Assembly: GCA_900769345.1 (NCBI GenBank)
Contig: CAAGGJ010000052.1
Location: 1 to 24,206 of the forward strand
Length of the DNA stretch: 24,206 bases
From: Bacteroidales bacterium
GTDB lineage: Bacteria; Bacteroidota; Bacteroidia; Bacteroidales; Muribaculaceae
Reading direction: 5' to 3'
The notes under the pieces are model-generated. The model was not told where the DNA came from and searched no databases. It was given only the letters and a program-made list of their open reading frames with translations. Positions within the stretch are counted from its first letter, which is position 1. Every line of letters begins with the position of its first letter. Shown here piece by piece: positions 1 through 7,951 of the stretch. The translations under genes and the position numbers were made by a program.

Positions 1-6
1 TGACGA

Positions 7-32
7 AAAAGCTCGCCGAATGGCGAGCTTTT
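7..32. terminator. Intrinsic terminator, probably bidirectional
   Basis: A perfect hairpin has a 7-bp GC-rich stem (GCTCGCC at 11-17, GGCGAGC at 22-28) and a 4-base loop. It is flanked by A's on the left and T's on the right, so it gives a U-tract on either strand. It lies about 30 bases past the stop codon of the minus-strand gene ending at 62 and most likely ends that transcript. It may also end a plus-strand gene lying left of the window. Confidence 0.85.
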
Positions 33-61
33 GATATTTTACTACGTCAATAGCGTCAAAT

Positions 62-1375
62 TCATTTTCGGCGGGAAAATAACCGCGACACCACACCCAC
101 AAGCAGCACCACAACAAGCAGAGTCACCCATCTGTAACCCATATTGCTGCTGGTGAAATAGTCGCTATACGGATACATCTCGTTGAGCAAACAAGAGAAA
201 TCCCAAATAGCCGAAAACAATGTCAAGAGCGAAAGCACAAACAGCAGTCCGTTAACAAGACGGTCGTTGGCAGCGTCGCGTCGTCCCTTCTCCTTGTCGA
301 TTACGACATACAATTGTTCTTTTTCCTCTGCAATGCATAGTCCTTTGTCGATGGCCTCATCGAGCAAAACCGGTAGAAAATTGTAACTCACCTTGTGAAA
401 ACAACACTTGCGCTCAAATTCCTCAAAACGCTGCACAAGAGCATCGATGGGCGAACGGCTCACGCCAAACGCTGTGCTCAATTGTCGCAGAGCCGTAGTT
501 CGATCTTGTAGAGCTTCTCGCAGCTGCACATTCAACCCGAACAAAAAACTCTTCACCATAAGCGAGTGTAGATAGATCATACCAAAATAGCACTCGCTCC
601 ATTGCGCTATCAATTTGGGCGAAAGATTCTCTCCATGAACAGTGAAGGTATCGTTGAGCGCCAAGGCATGCCAAGAGTCGAAAACACTCACGCGACTCTC
701 ATCGAGAATTTTATTGAGATACACCTCACTCACACCACTGCCTTTGAGTTCGCCATTGGTCACCTTCGACACCGAACCCATCTGGTAGAGCGTTACATCA
801 CTAAGCATAGTTGCCGTGTCGGCATCATCGTCACTCTTCAGGCTATTGACAATCTGGAAAATTCTAAACTTATTTCCCTGCTCCACCAGTCTAGACACCC
901 CACAATCATCACTTCCGGTGAGAGCTCGATATTGCTCCAACAGTGGATCGATAGCCAATCGAATAAACTCGCCATGGTCCTCTGCCGAATAATAATCTAC
1001 CATACGCAACGATGCAAGCACAGCAGTAGCTTTATTCAAATCGTCGACTTCAAAACTCACGCCTATTTTAAGCAATGTCACATCAATAGGCATAAGATAT
1101 AGGCTTAAATCGTCGATAGTCAATTCAACATTGCCACTCTTAGTGACAAGCACCGTCTGCACTCCCACCTTTCGACTCAGTTCCACACAGCCCTTGCCGG
1201 AATCAGCATCAGCAAAACAGAAATCAACAAACTCGGGATAATAAATCCTCTTCATATCGGCTACATGCTTGGCATCGGGTATCTTTCGCTCCCAACCATC
1301 TGATTCCATTTTTTCGAAATTCGCTTGTATGTTGCGGGTGAAATAGCCACACAAAAATGCTCTTATCTCATGCAT
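62..1375 (-). CDS. Hypothetical protein with two C-terminal membrane helices, CorA-like layout
   Basis: I do not recognise a named family for this 437-residue protein. There is no signal peptide. Residues 1 to about 250 look like a soluble alpha/beta region. Residues about 255-370 are largely helical and charged. Two hydrophobic segments follow at about 374-397 and 415-431, and the protein ends in a short basic tail (RLFSRRK). A soluble N-terminal domain, helices leading into the membrane and two closely spaced C-terminal helices match the layout of CorA-type channels. However, the loop between the helices (about 398-414) has no GMN motif, which magnesium-transporting CorA proteins carry. I therefore infer at most a divergent CorA-like membrane protein. 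It is divergent from the STAND NTPase gene across 144 bases, so the two may be functionally linked. It starts at the only ATG close behind its candidate promoter and ends before a strong terminator. The ORF is certain; the function is unknown. Confidence 0.85.
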   Translation of the reverse strand: MHEIRAFLCGYFTRNIQANFEKMESDGWERKIPDAKHVADMKRIYYPEFVDFCFADADSGKGCVELSRKVGVQTVLVTKSGNVELTIDDLSLYLMPIDVTLLKIGVSFEVDDLNKATAVLASLRMVDYYSAEDHGEFIRLAIDPLLEQYRALTGSDDCGVSRLVEQGNKFRIFQIVNSLKSDDDADTATMLSDVTLYQMGSVSKVTNGELKGSGVSEVYLNKILDESRVSVFDSWHALALNDTFTVHGENLSPKLIAQWSECYFGMIYLHSLMVKSFLFGLNVQLREALQDRTTALRQLSTAFGVSRSPIDALVQRFEEFERKCCFHKVSYNFLPVLLDEAIDKGLCIAEEKEQLYVVIDKEKGRRDAANDRLVNGLLFVLSLLTLFSAIWDFSCLLNEMYPYSDYFTSSNMGYRWVTLLVVVLLVGVVSRLFSRRK

Positions 1376-1417
1376 AGTTTATGTCGTAATTATTTATGTT
1401 TATCATCTCTTTTTATG

Positions 1418-1452
1418 CAAAAATAGACATTTTCAAAACATTATTGGACAAA
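1418..1452 (-). promoter_or_regulatory. Candidate Bacteroidota promoter for the 437-residue membrane protein
   Basis: Read on the minus strand, 1425-1418 is TATTTTTG, a full match to the Bacteroidota -7 consensus TAnnTTTG. A TTTG at 1452-1449 lies 23 bases upstream, at the long end of the usual spacing for the -33 element. Transcription would start near 1411 and give a leader of roughly 36 bases before the ATG at 1375. No experimental support. Confidence 0.55.
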
Positions 1453-1476
1453 TAAAACAAAATAATTATATCTTTA
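1444..1476 (+). promoter_or_regulatory. Weak candidate promoter for the STAND NTPase gene
   Basis: TATCTTTA at 1469-1476 matches seven of eight positions of TAnnTTTG. A TTG at 1444-1446 lies 22 bases upstream as a possible -33 element. It would give a leader of about 35 bases. It overlaps the promoter of the divergent gene, so the two promoters would be back to back and could influence each other. The match is imperfect. Confidence 0.35.
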
Positions 1477-1519
1477 CAAGGAAATTATTTCATAAACCCA
1501 TACGATAATTGTAAAATCC

Positions 1520-4500
1520 ATGAATCAGACCTTCACCATAGCTCCCGAGAAAATATCTCTACTGCCCTATACGCTCTCCCACCCTATAGAGCAAGCTGCC
1601 GAAGCCTTCCAAAATCAGCGCTACGGGAAAGCTATGAACCACTTGATAGATTTTTTCGAGATTTCCACACCGTTTTGCTCGTTTGTGTTTCTTCGTTTGC
1701 TTCAATTAGCTGCCGCCGACAATGCTGCCATTCAACCTGCTCTCAGGCAGTTTGTCGATAAAATCGACAGCAAGCGACCTCTATCGTTTGGCGACTGGCT
1801 AAACGACCTTCTAACCCCTCTTATCGCCACTGCCGCCAAGCACATTCCGCAAGCAAGCCTCACAGAATCGTTCTGCAACTATATATACATCAAACGCCGA
1901 AACATTTTGCTGGGCAGTAAGACTTCGCCAAGCATTGTGCAACTTCGCAACGAATATCGCGGTCACAGCACCACACTTTCGGAAGAAATCTACAAACAAG
2001 TAGTAGAGCAACTTATCCCACGCGCCAACAGTATGCTCAATGCCATATTGCCTCTCGCCGCTTGCTCCTATGTGATCAACCGCGACTGCTACAAAATCAG
2101 CTTCGAAGGTGCATCAGATAAGCCCGGCATCACCATCGACCTCTACCCGCTTGTGTTCTGCGACGAAAACAACTATCGATATGTTTTTCAAACTCTCAAA
2201 GACGAAAACGCCGCTTACACATCAAGCAACGAAAATGCCGTAACCTTAATCACCGATTCGCTCAATAGCGCTATCGACAATGATTTGCAACGCATCTCGC
2301 CTTGGTTCGACATCGCCAAAAATCTCAATTGGGAAGAAGCAAAGATGTACATGAAACGCCAATCTCAGCAATTCCTGAAAAGGATGTATGCCGAGAAAAA
2401 ATATAACCGTGAGCTCTTTGTTGAACGCACGGCTCTCACCAATTCGCTCAATGCATTTTGGCAAAGTAGTGCATCGCTGTTTCCTCTCATCGGCGAGGCT
2501 GGTCAGGGGAAAACCAACCAACTCGCCTATTGGACCGAACAACTCATAGCACAAGATATGCCCGTGCTGATATTCAATTCATCGGATTTTACATCGGTTG
2601 CGCTTGGTAACTACCTCAAAGGGGTATTCTCGTTCAATATTCGCAAAGACATTCGCCGATTGTGCGAAAACATCAACCGCCTTGCCAAGCAAAACGGCCA
2701 ACACGTCTACATTTTCTTCGATGCCATCAACGAATGTCTGAAATATGCCGACGACGAATCGGGTGCCGATGGTCCGCTTGCTCTATATCGCGACATCTGC
2801 GCTATTTTTGCCCAAAAAGAGTTCTCTCAATTCAAAATCCTCTTCACTTGCCGTGGATTCACTTGGAAAAATATGATTTTACCAAACACTCAAGGGCAAA
2901 GCGACATAATTTTCAATGACCACAGCGAGGGCACTAAGGTGCGCGGCTTCAATAACGACGAACTCGCTCGCGCCTACAACATTTATCAACAGCTCTACCA
3001 GATGCACACACCGTTCGACCAAATCGACCGACGAGTGGCTCTGCGCCTCACCGACCCACTCACGCTGAAGTTTGCATCAACCATTTATCTCGGCAAAACT
3101 CTGTCGGTACAACCTGCCGACTACACATCAATCACACTTTTTCGCACTATGTGCAGCGAAATTGCCAACTCTTATGCCGGAAAACAGCAAAGCGCCATTC
3201 TGCAGTTGATAGGTCGACACCTGCTGAAATGCTATCTTTCGGGCGAACCAAGCGATGGCATCGATGCAAACGAATTGCGCGATGCTCTTTCGCAGCCTGA
3301 TGCCGATCTTCACCAATTGGCCAACCTTATATATAAGTCCGACGGTATAAGCATAGCTTATGCCGAACTGCTAAACAAGGCCGACCGCCCCATATTGAAA
3401 GAAGTGAGGCGAAACACCGCTAAGGGCGAACGTATTTACATACAGTTTATCTACGAACTATTTTTGGAATATATTCTCTCTCAAGCTTTTATCGAAATGC
3501 ACAGCTCACCACAGCCCGGCCACTTCATCGATGCTCTTAGAGCCACCGAAGCGAGTGTGGTGTGGATTGGCGCGCTACGCAACGCCTTGATTGACACGTG
3601 CATTTCCGACGACAACTTCGATATTTTCATTCAACTTCACAACAACTGGGGTGACGACTACAATGTGATGTCGCTACTCAACGACTTCATTGGTGCACTT
3701 ATCTCCGAAAACTACGAGAATCAACTCTTCCGATTGCTTGAACTTCTCATCAGCGGTTCGCAAACCGATAATGCCCTAATCGAGCAATTCAACCAAGTGG
3801 TAAAAACCATCGAGAGCAACCAAGCCGACGACAACACTATCAACCTTCACAAATCGCTTGCAGCACAACTCTCTTCCACCATCAGCCTCAAACGATTGGC
3901 TTCGGTCAGCCTAATTAACGGCGTTCTCCTCACCGACTATTTCAACGAAAATTTGTATAAACACGATGTAATGGCTCTGCTATGGCAAATAATGACCGAC
4001 CCCATCTATGACATACGCAACGACTCGTGCATGTATGCCTATTATCTATCCAAGCGCCGCCACACGTCAAACCACACTCCGCTGAAACAGAATCTTACAG
4101 AGCGCATCATCGTTGAAATGTATACCGGCATCAAGCAGCATGCTCTTCTTCGAGTGCTGGCTTCACCCAAGTTGCGCAAAAAGGCTCTTATCTTCCTTGA
4201 GACAGCCAGCCGACTTGCCGTGCTGCTCATTATTGACAACACGCTCGCCAAAGACTCCAATAATCTGCAACAAGCCACCAAAATGCTTGACGAAATCAAA
4301 TCGATATTCCGATATTTCACCGCCAATCTATATCTGATTAAAATCTTTTTGCCTTTCTTCCAAATTGCAATGAAGAAGCAAATTACATTCCAATCCGATT
4401 ATGTCAACAATGCTATGGAGTATCAAGCGCACTGGCACGAAAGCATTTTCAACGACATCGATTACAACGGTGTATCATGGACTCACAAAGATGTAGACAC

Positions 4501-5554
4501 TGCTATGGGCTTCTGCCACCATCATGTAAACTCGCTCCATGGTTTCACTCCCGAGCAAATAGCCGACGAACAGCAAAAATGGCTACAGTTTCACGATAAA
4601 GTGCTGTCGGCTTACCGTAGCGGCGACTCATTTAGCTATTTCGTACTCGAGCGCATTCAAGTGATTATGGGTGTAAGCAGTTGGAACAATATTAAACCCA
4701 TAATCAACGATTTTTTCTCCCCTGAATTCCGCTCTACCAAGTGGTTCGACTACAGCCAAATGTCAATGCTCTATGTTCTATATCAAATTGCACTTCAAAG
4801 CCACCGGCCCAATGCCGAATTGCTCGACATCTACACCCGCGAGGCGTCTGATTGGACGCTGCGATGCCGTGGCTTATTCTCCGGGCACCGTAGCCATAAA
4901 GCCAACCCTCGGGGTCTATACAAACGCAATGTAATAAGCTGGTATGCAGCAGTATACTTTGCCACAAATCCCGATTGCAGGCAAACCGATGCCAATGCAA
5001 TTCCGGCATTCTACTCTCTCATCGACCGCGCTACGGCTAACAAGGATCGCGAACTGCTCACTCATCTCGTAGAGAACATTCAGGAGATGATTACCGACAT
5101 AGGCCTTCCCGAAGCCGCTCTGCAACTGCTGGCTCACATTATGGGCAAGTTCAACTCCATGGAGCAAGTTAATGAGTTCGACAACACGCCATCGCACCGC
5201 GATGGGTTCTATCAATTTGGAATAGTAAAACTGATAGGCAATGTGCTCAGCACCGCCAAGAACTATTGCCCGGAACTTGTAAACCGCTTTTTGCAACACG
5301 ACGTGGCTTGCCTGCCTTTCCCGGGAATCAAATCCTATCGCGACAGCCTGCTAAACTACAATCCCAGCGGCGAAAGTCTGCAAGATGTACTCACACACAA
5401 ATTCGGCAACTTCCTTATCTACTCCCTTGTGAACGTAGAAGCTATCGATGATTTCTCTGTTGAAGCCATTGCTGCTGCAACGCGCTCGAAGGACGTTTTT
5501 GCTTGGTTTGAACAAGTTGTGAAAATTTTAATTCGTCATTTATTCTTAAAATAA
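1520..5554 (+). CDS. HEPN-like / STAND NTPase with long helical C-terminus, candidate immune protein
   Basis: A 1344-residue cytoplasmic protein with no signal peptide or membrane segment. Residues about 20-170 are mostly helical and contain R143-N144-x4-H149, the R-N-x(4-6)-H pattern of HEPN RNase active sites. A small possibly beta-rich region follows (about 175-235). The P-loop ATPase core shows Walker A GEAGQGKT (325-332), Walker B with acidic residues (IFFDAINE, 398-405) and a sensor-like LFTCR (441-445). It also has TDPLTL (511-516) and a winged-helix-like stretch with YELFLEY (645-651). These are typical of STAND/NACHT-type NTPases. The remaining ~690 residues look all-helical and suit a ligand-sensing repeat domain. 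By analogy with Avs and bacterial NLR-like proteins, the C-terminus would sense a trigger, the NTPase would oligomerise and the HEPN part would cut RNA. That function is inference. The ATG at 1520 follows the candidate promoter, and no upstream in-frame start is needed. The stop is followed at once by the promoter of the next gene. Confidence 0.85.
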   Translation: MNQTFTIAPEKISLLPYTLSHPIEQAAEAFQNQRYGKAMNHLIDFFEISTPFCSFVFLRLLQLAAADNAAIQPALRQFVDKIDSKRPLSFGDWLNDLLTPLIATAAKHIPQASLTESFCNYIYIKRRNILLGSKTSPSIVQLRNEYRGHSTTLSEEIYKQVVEQLIPRANSMLNAILPLAACSYVINRDCYKISFEGASDKPGITIDLYPLVFCDENNYRYVFQTLKDENAAYTSSNENAVTLITDSLNSAIDNDLQRISPWFDIAKNLNWEEAKMYMKRQSQQFLKRMYAEKKYNRELFVERTALTNSLNAFWQSSASLFPLIGEAGQGKTNQLAYWTEQLIAQDMPVLIFNSSDFTSVALGNYLKGVFSFNIRKDIRRLCENINRLAKQNGQHVYIFFDAINECLKYADDESGADGPLALYRDICAIFAQKEFSQFKILFTCRGFTWKNMILPNTQGQSDIIFNDHSEGTKVRGFNNDELARAYNIYQQLYQMHTPFDQIDRRVALRLTDPLTLKFASTIYLGKTLSVQPADYTSITLFRTMCSEIANSYAGKQQSAILQLIGRHLLKCYLSGEPSDGIDANELRDALSQPDADLHQLANLIYKSDGISIAYAELLNKADRPILKEVRRNTAKGERIYIQFIYELFLEYILSQAFIEMHSSPQPGHFIDALRATEASVVWIGALRNALIDTCISDDNFDIFIQLHNNWGDDYNVMSLLNDFIGALISENYENQLFRLLELLISGSQTDNALIEQFNQVVKTIESNQADDNTINLHKSLAAQLSSTISLKRLASVSLINGVLLTDYFNENLYKHDVMALLWQIMTDPIYDIRNDSCMYAYYLSKRRHTSNHTPLKQNLTERIIVEMYTGIKQHALLRVLASPKLRKKALIFLETASRLAVLLIIDNTLAKDSNNLQQATKMLDEIKSIFRYFTANLYLIKIFLPFFQIAMKKQITFQSDYVNNAMEYQAHWHESIFNDIDYNGVSWTHKDVDTAMGFCHHHVNSLHGFTPEQIADEQQKWLQFHDKVLSAYRSGDSFSYFVLERIQVIMGVSSWNNIKPIINDFFSPEFRSTKWFDYSQMSMLYVLYQIALQSHRPNAELLDIYTREASDWTLRCRGLFSGHRSHKANPRGLYKRNVISWYAAVYFATNPDCRQTDANAIPAFYSLIDRATANKDRELLTHLVENIQEMITDIGLPEAALQLLAHIMGKFNSMEQVNEFDNTPSHRDGFYQFGIVKLIGNVLSTAKNYCPELVNRFLQHDVACLPFPGIKSYRDSLLNYNPSGESLQDVLTHKFGNFLIYSLVNVEAIDDFSVEAIAAATRSKDVFAWFEQVVKILIRHLFLK

Positions 5555-5563
5555 CTATATTTG
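5532..5563 (+). promoter_or_regulatory. Candidate promoter for the GDPD gene
   Basis: TATATTTG at 5556-5563 is a full match to TAnnTTTG. TTCG at 5532-5535, 20 bases upstream, is a 3-of-4 match to the -33 TTTG. The -33 lies inside the end of the STAND gene and the -7 just after its stop codon. The phosphodiesterase gene therefore probably has its own start site, giving a leader of about 24 bases, rather than relying on the immune-type gene upstream. Confidence 0.55.
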
Positions 5564-5593
5564 TCGTTCTAAAAACGAAAACAATAAAACATT

Positions 5594-6478
5594 ATGCGAA
5601 TGACAACAATCGTGATAATCACAATAGTGACGCTTGTGGTAATATATGTGGCATCAATTTTTATGCCGTCACTAATCTTCTATAAGCGGGGCTACACCGC
5701 AGAATCGCTCGCGGACAAAGTGATAGTGGCTCACCGTGGCGGCGCAAGTCTTGCGCCCGAAAATTCACTGCTTGCCATCGAAAAAGGCATTCTCAGCGGT
5801 GCCGATATGATAGAAATCGACATCCATCAAACACTCGACAATGCTATTGTGGTATGCCACGACCCCACCATCGACCGCACCACCACCGGCTCAGGAAAAA
5901 TAGCCGAACTGACCCTCGCTCAAATCAAGCAATTCAACATTATCGACAGCGACGGCAATGCCACCGATGAGCGCATTGCCACCCTCCAACAAGTGCTCGA
6001 CCTTGTAGAAAGCCACCGCGCTAAAGGGTCAAAAGTAACTATGCTTATCGAGATTAAGCACGCCTCGGGTCAATATCCGGGCATTGAGCAACGTCTCATC
6101 GATGAAATTCGCCACCGAAATGCTTTCGATTGGTGCACAGCACAGTCGTTTGCCGACCCGGTATTGTTCACACTACATTCTCTGTGTCCCGAACTGCGTA
6201 TCGAGAAACTCTTGATTTGTCGCCTGCCGGGACTGCCATTTATTATTGACGGTTTTAACATTACGCGATTCTCTTACGAGAAATACCACTTTGTGAGTTC
6301 GTTCAACTCTATGTGGCAAGGCACAAGCCACAGCGATATCCTCGACATTCACTCTCACGGCAAGGAGGTGAAGCTGTGGACAATGGAAGGCGTAGATGCT
6401 CCGGTGCTTGATGCCGACGGTTTTATCACCAATCGTCCCGATATATGGCAAAACACCCGCCTAAGTTTTGGAAGATAG
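5594..6478 (+). CDS. Glycerophosphodiester phosphodiesterase, membrane-anchored (GDPD family)
   Basis: Members of this family hydrolyse glycerophosphodiesters, the deacylated products of phospholipids, to glycerol-3-phosphate and an alcohol. The 294-residue protein starts with one hydrophobic segment (residues about 4-29). With no cysteine or clear cleavage site, this reads as a signal anchor that places the enzyme outside the inner membrane. The GDPD TIM barrel is complete in its motifs: HRGG (47-50) with APENS (54-58), EID (74-76), HDPTIDRTT (89-97) carrying the second conserved histidine, LIEIKH (151-156), and KLWTM (260-264) with GFITNRPD (276-283) near the end. Metal ligands are expected from E74, D76 and E153. 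The gene lies 39 bases after the STAND gene but has its own promoter-like sequence. The NahK homologue begins 55 bases downstream. The in vivo substrate cannot be read from the sequence. Confidence 0.93.
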   Translation: MRMTTIVIITIVTLVVIYVASIFMPSLIFYKRGYTAESLADKVIVAHRGGASLAPENSLLAIEKGILSGADMIEIDIHQTLDNAIVVCHDPTIDRTTTGSGKIAELTLAQIKQFNIIDSDGNATDERIATLQQVLDLVESHRAKGSKVTMLIEIKHASGQYPGIEQRLIDEIRHRNAFDWCTAQSFADPVLFTLHSLCPELRIEKLLICRLPGLPFIIDGFNITRFSYEKYHFVSSFNSMWQGTSHSDILDIHSHGKEVKLWTMEGVDAPVLDADGFITNRPDIWQNTRLSFGR

Positions 6479-6498
6479 GCTTTTCTGTAGTAAATTTG
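6467..6498 (+). promoter_or_regulatory. Strong Bacteroidota promoter for the NahK homologue
   Basis: TTTG at 6467-6470 and TAAATTTG at 6491-6498 are separated by exactly 20 bases, a textbook match to the Bacteroidota -33/-7 consensus. The -33 box lies in the last codons of the GDPD gene. Transcription would begin near 6505, giving a leader of about 29 bases to the ATG at 6534. This also argues against the longer start at 6468, which would fall inside the promoter. Confidence 0.75.
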
Positions 6499-6533
6499 CA
6501 ATAGACATAATAACCAATAAACTTAAAACCGAA

Positions 6534-7619
6534 ATGACTCAAGAAGAATTATTATCAATAGTCAGCAATTTTGCCATCGAAGGCAAGGCTGAGGAAGTAT
6601 GCCCGCTCGGCAATGGACTTATCAACACCACCTATAAGGTAGTTACCGCCGACAACGGCCCTATCTATGTGCTTCAGCATGTAAACACCGACATCTTCCC
6701 CGACCCTGATATGCTCATGGGCAACATCGTGGCTGTTACCGACCATATCCGCACCAAACTCGCTGCTGCCGGAGCCACCGACATTAAGCGTCGCTGCTTG
6801 AAGTTTGTGCCAACCCTCCAAGGCAAATACTACACCACTCACCAAGGTCAGTGCTGGCGCATTATGGAATATATCACCGACTGCGTTAGCCGCACCGGCG
6901 TTTCGCCGGAGAGCGCCTACATCGTAGGTAGCACTTTCGGCGAATTTCAGGCAATGCTTGCCGATATCCCTGCATCGCTCGGCGAAACCATCAAGGATTT
7001 CCACAATATGGAATTCCGTCTGCAACAACTCCGCGAAGCCGTAGCTGCCGATGCCGCAGGTCGCCTCAGCGAAGTGAAATGGCTCGTTGACGAACTCGAA
7101 GCTCGCGCCGACGAGATGTGTAAGGGCGAACGCCTTTATCGCGAAGGAAAACTTCCCAAACGCATCTGCCACTGCGACACCAAAGTCGACAATATCCTCT
7201 TCGATAAAGAAGGCAATGTGCTTTGTGTAATCGACCTCGACACTGTGATGCCAAACTTCGTATTCTCCGACTTCGGCGATTTCCTTCGTTCTGCCGCTAA
7301 CACCGGCGCTGAGGACGAAGCCGATACTTCGAAGGTGGAATTCAATATGGATATATTCCGACCATTCGCCGAAGGTTATATCAAATCGGCTAAGTCGTTC
7401 CTTACTCCACTCGAAATCGAAAACTTACCCTTCGCCGCTTGCCTGTTCCCATATATGCAGACAGTGCGTTTCCTCGCCGACTACATCAACGGCGACACCT
7501 ACTATCGCATCAAATATCCGGAACACAACCTCGTTCGCTCAAAGGCTCAATTCAAGCTCCTCCAAAGCGCCGAAGCTCATCTCGACGAAATGAAAGAATT
7601 CATTGCTAAGCAACTATAA
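6534..7619 (+). CDS. nahK: N-acetylhexosamine 1-kinase homologue (NahK-like, APH-fold phosphotransferase)
   Basis: A 361-residue soluble kinase of the aminoglycoside-phosphotransferase fold. It resembles bifidobacterial NahK along its whole length as I remember that sequence: GNGLINTTY (26-34), VLQHVNTDIFPD (46-57), HCDTKVDNIL (213-222), IDLDTVMP (233-240), DFGDFLR (246-252) and RFLADYINGD (312-321) with KYPEHNLVR (327-335). D215 in the HCDTK motif is the expected catalytic base, and D235 and D246 would be metal ligands. NahK phosphorylates the anomeric hydroxyl of GlcNAc or GalNAc, feeding host glycan sugars into UDP-sugar metabolism; such proteins are often mislabelled mucin desulfatase. 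The start at 6534 was chosen over the upstream in-frame ATG at 6468. The longer start overlaps the GDPD gene, precedes the promoter -7 box and adds 22 residues unlike the family. No lacto-N-biose pathway genes are nearby, so the exact sugar is uncertain. A terminator follows. Confidence 0.88.
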   Translation: MTQEELLSIVSNFAIEGKAEEVCPLGNGLINTTYKVVTADNGPIYVLQHVNTDIFPDPDMLMGNIVAVTDHIRTKLAAAGATDIKRRCLKFVPTLQGKYYTTHQGQCWRIMEYITDCVSRTGVSPESAYIVGSTFGEFQAMLADIPASLGETIKDFHNMEFRLQQLREAVAADAAGRLSEVKWLVDELEARADEMCKGERLYREGKLPKRICHCDTKVDNILFDKEGNVLCVIDLDTVMPNFVFSDFGDFLRSAANTGAEDEADTSKVEFNMDIFRPFAEGYIKSAKSFLTPLEIENLPFAACLFPYMQTVRFLADYINGDTYYRIKYPEHNLVRSKAQFKLLQSAEAHLDEMKEFIAKQL

Positions 7620-7648
7620 CTTGCCATCACACTACTTTTTCTATAACC

Positions 7649-7699
7649 GGGGAAGATACTGCCATAGGTTAATTATTGGCAGTTTCTTCCCTCTTTTTC
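7649..7699 (+). terminator. Intrinsic terminator after the NahK homologue
   Basis: A 14-base left arm at 7651-7664 (GGAAGATACTGCCA) pairs with 7677-7690 (TGGCAGTTTCTTCC) with a single mismatch. One or two more pairs extend the base and the loop is 12 bases. A run of five T's at 7694-7698 follows. It sits about 30 bases after the stop codon. Confidence 0.85.
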
Positions 7700-7951
7700 T
7701 CATTCTGCTCCACCAATCTCATTTAATGACCTTTAACTTTTAAAGCATCAATACACGCACTACCAAATTTATATTTATTCATACATTTTTGCTAATTTAA
7801 CCAATTTTAACACACCCTCAGGCAACACACAAGCAACAAATAACTACATTTACATCGCAATTATTGCAACAATAAACATACTAACCACCGACAACTATTA
7901 TATTATAAATATTCAAAACAATTATTCAAACACAATTACCATTATTCAATT
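7700..7951 (+). other. AT-rich intergenic leader upstream of the secreted FN3 protein
   Basis: About 250 bases with no ORF I would support, very AT-rich towards the right end. It should contain the promoter and leader of the next gene. The best -7 candidate is TACATTTA at 7845-7852 (seven of eight), but no good -33 partner lies 19-21 bases upstream, so I do not call a promoter. I see no riboswitch fold or clear direct repeat. Confidence 0.5.

Noticed and set aside
62..1375. Calling the two-helix protein a magnesium/cobalt transporter CorA
   Set aside because: The GMN motif that defines transporting CorA proteins is missing between the two helices. Only the general layout matches.
6468..6533. 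In-frame N-terminal extension of the NahK homologue starting at an ATG at 6468
   Set aside because: It overlaps the end of the GDPD gene, lies upstream of the predicted transcription start and adds residues with no family similarity.
6555..7172. 205-residue minus-strand ORF opposite the NahK homologue
   Set aside because: It is fully antisense to a clear gene, has no recognisable domain or start context, and reflects codon bias on the other strand.
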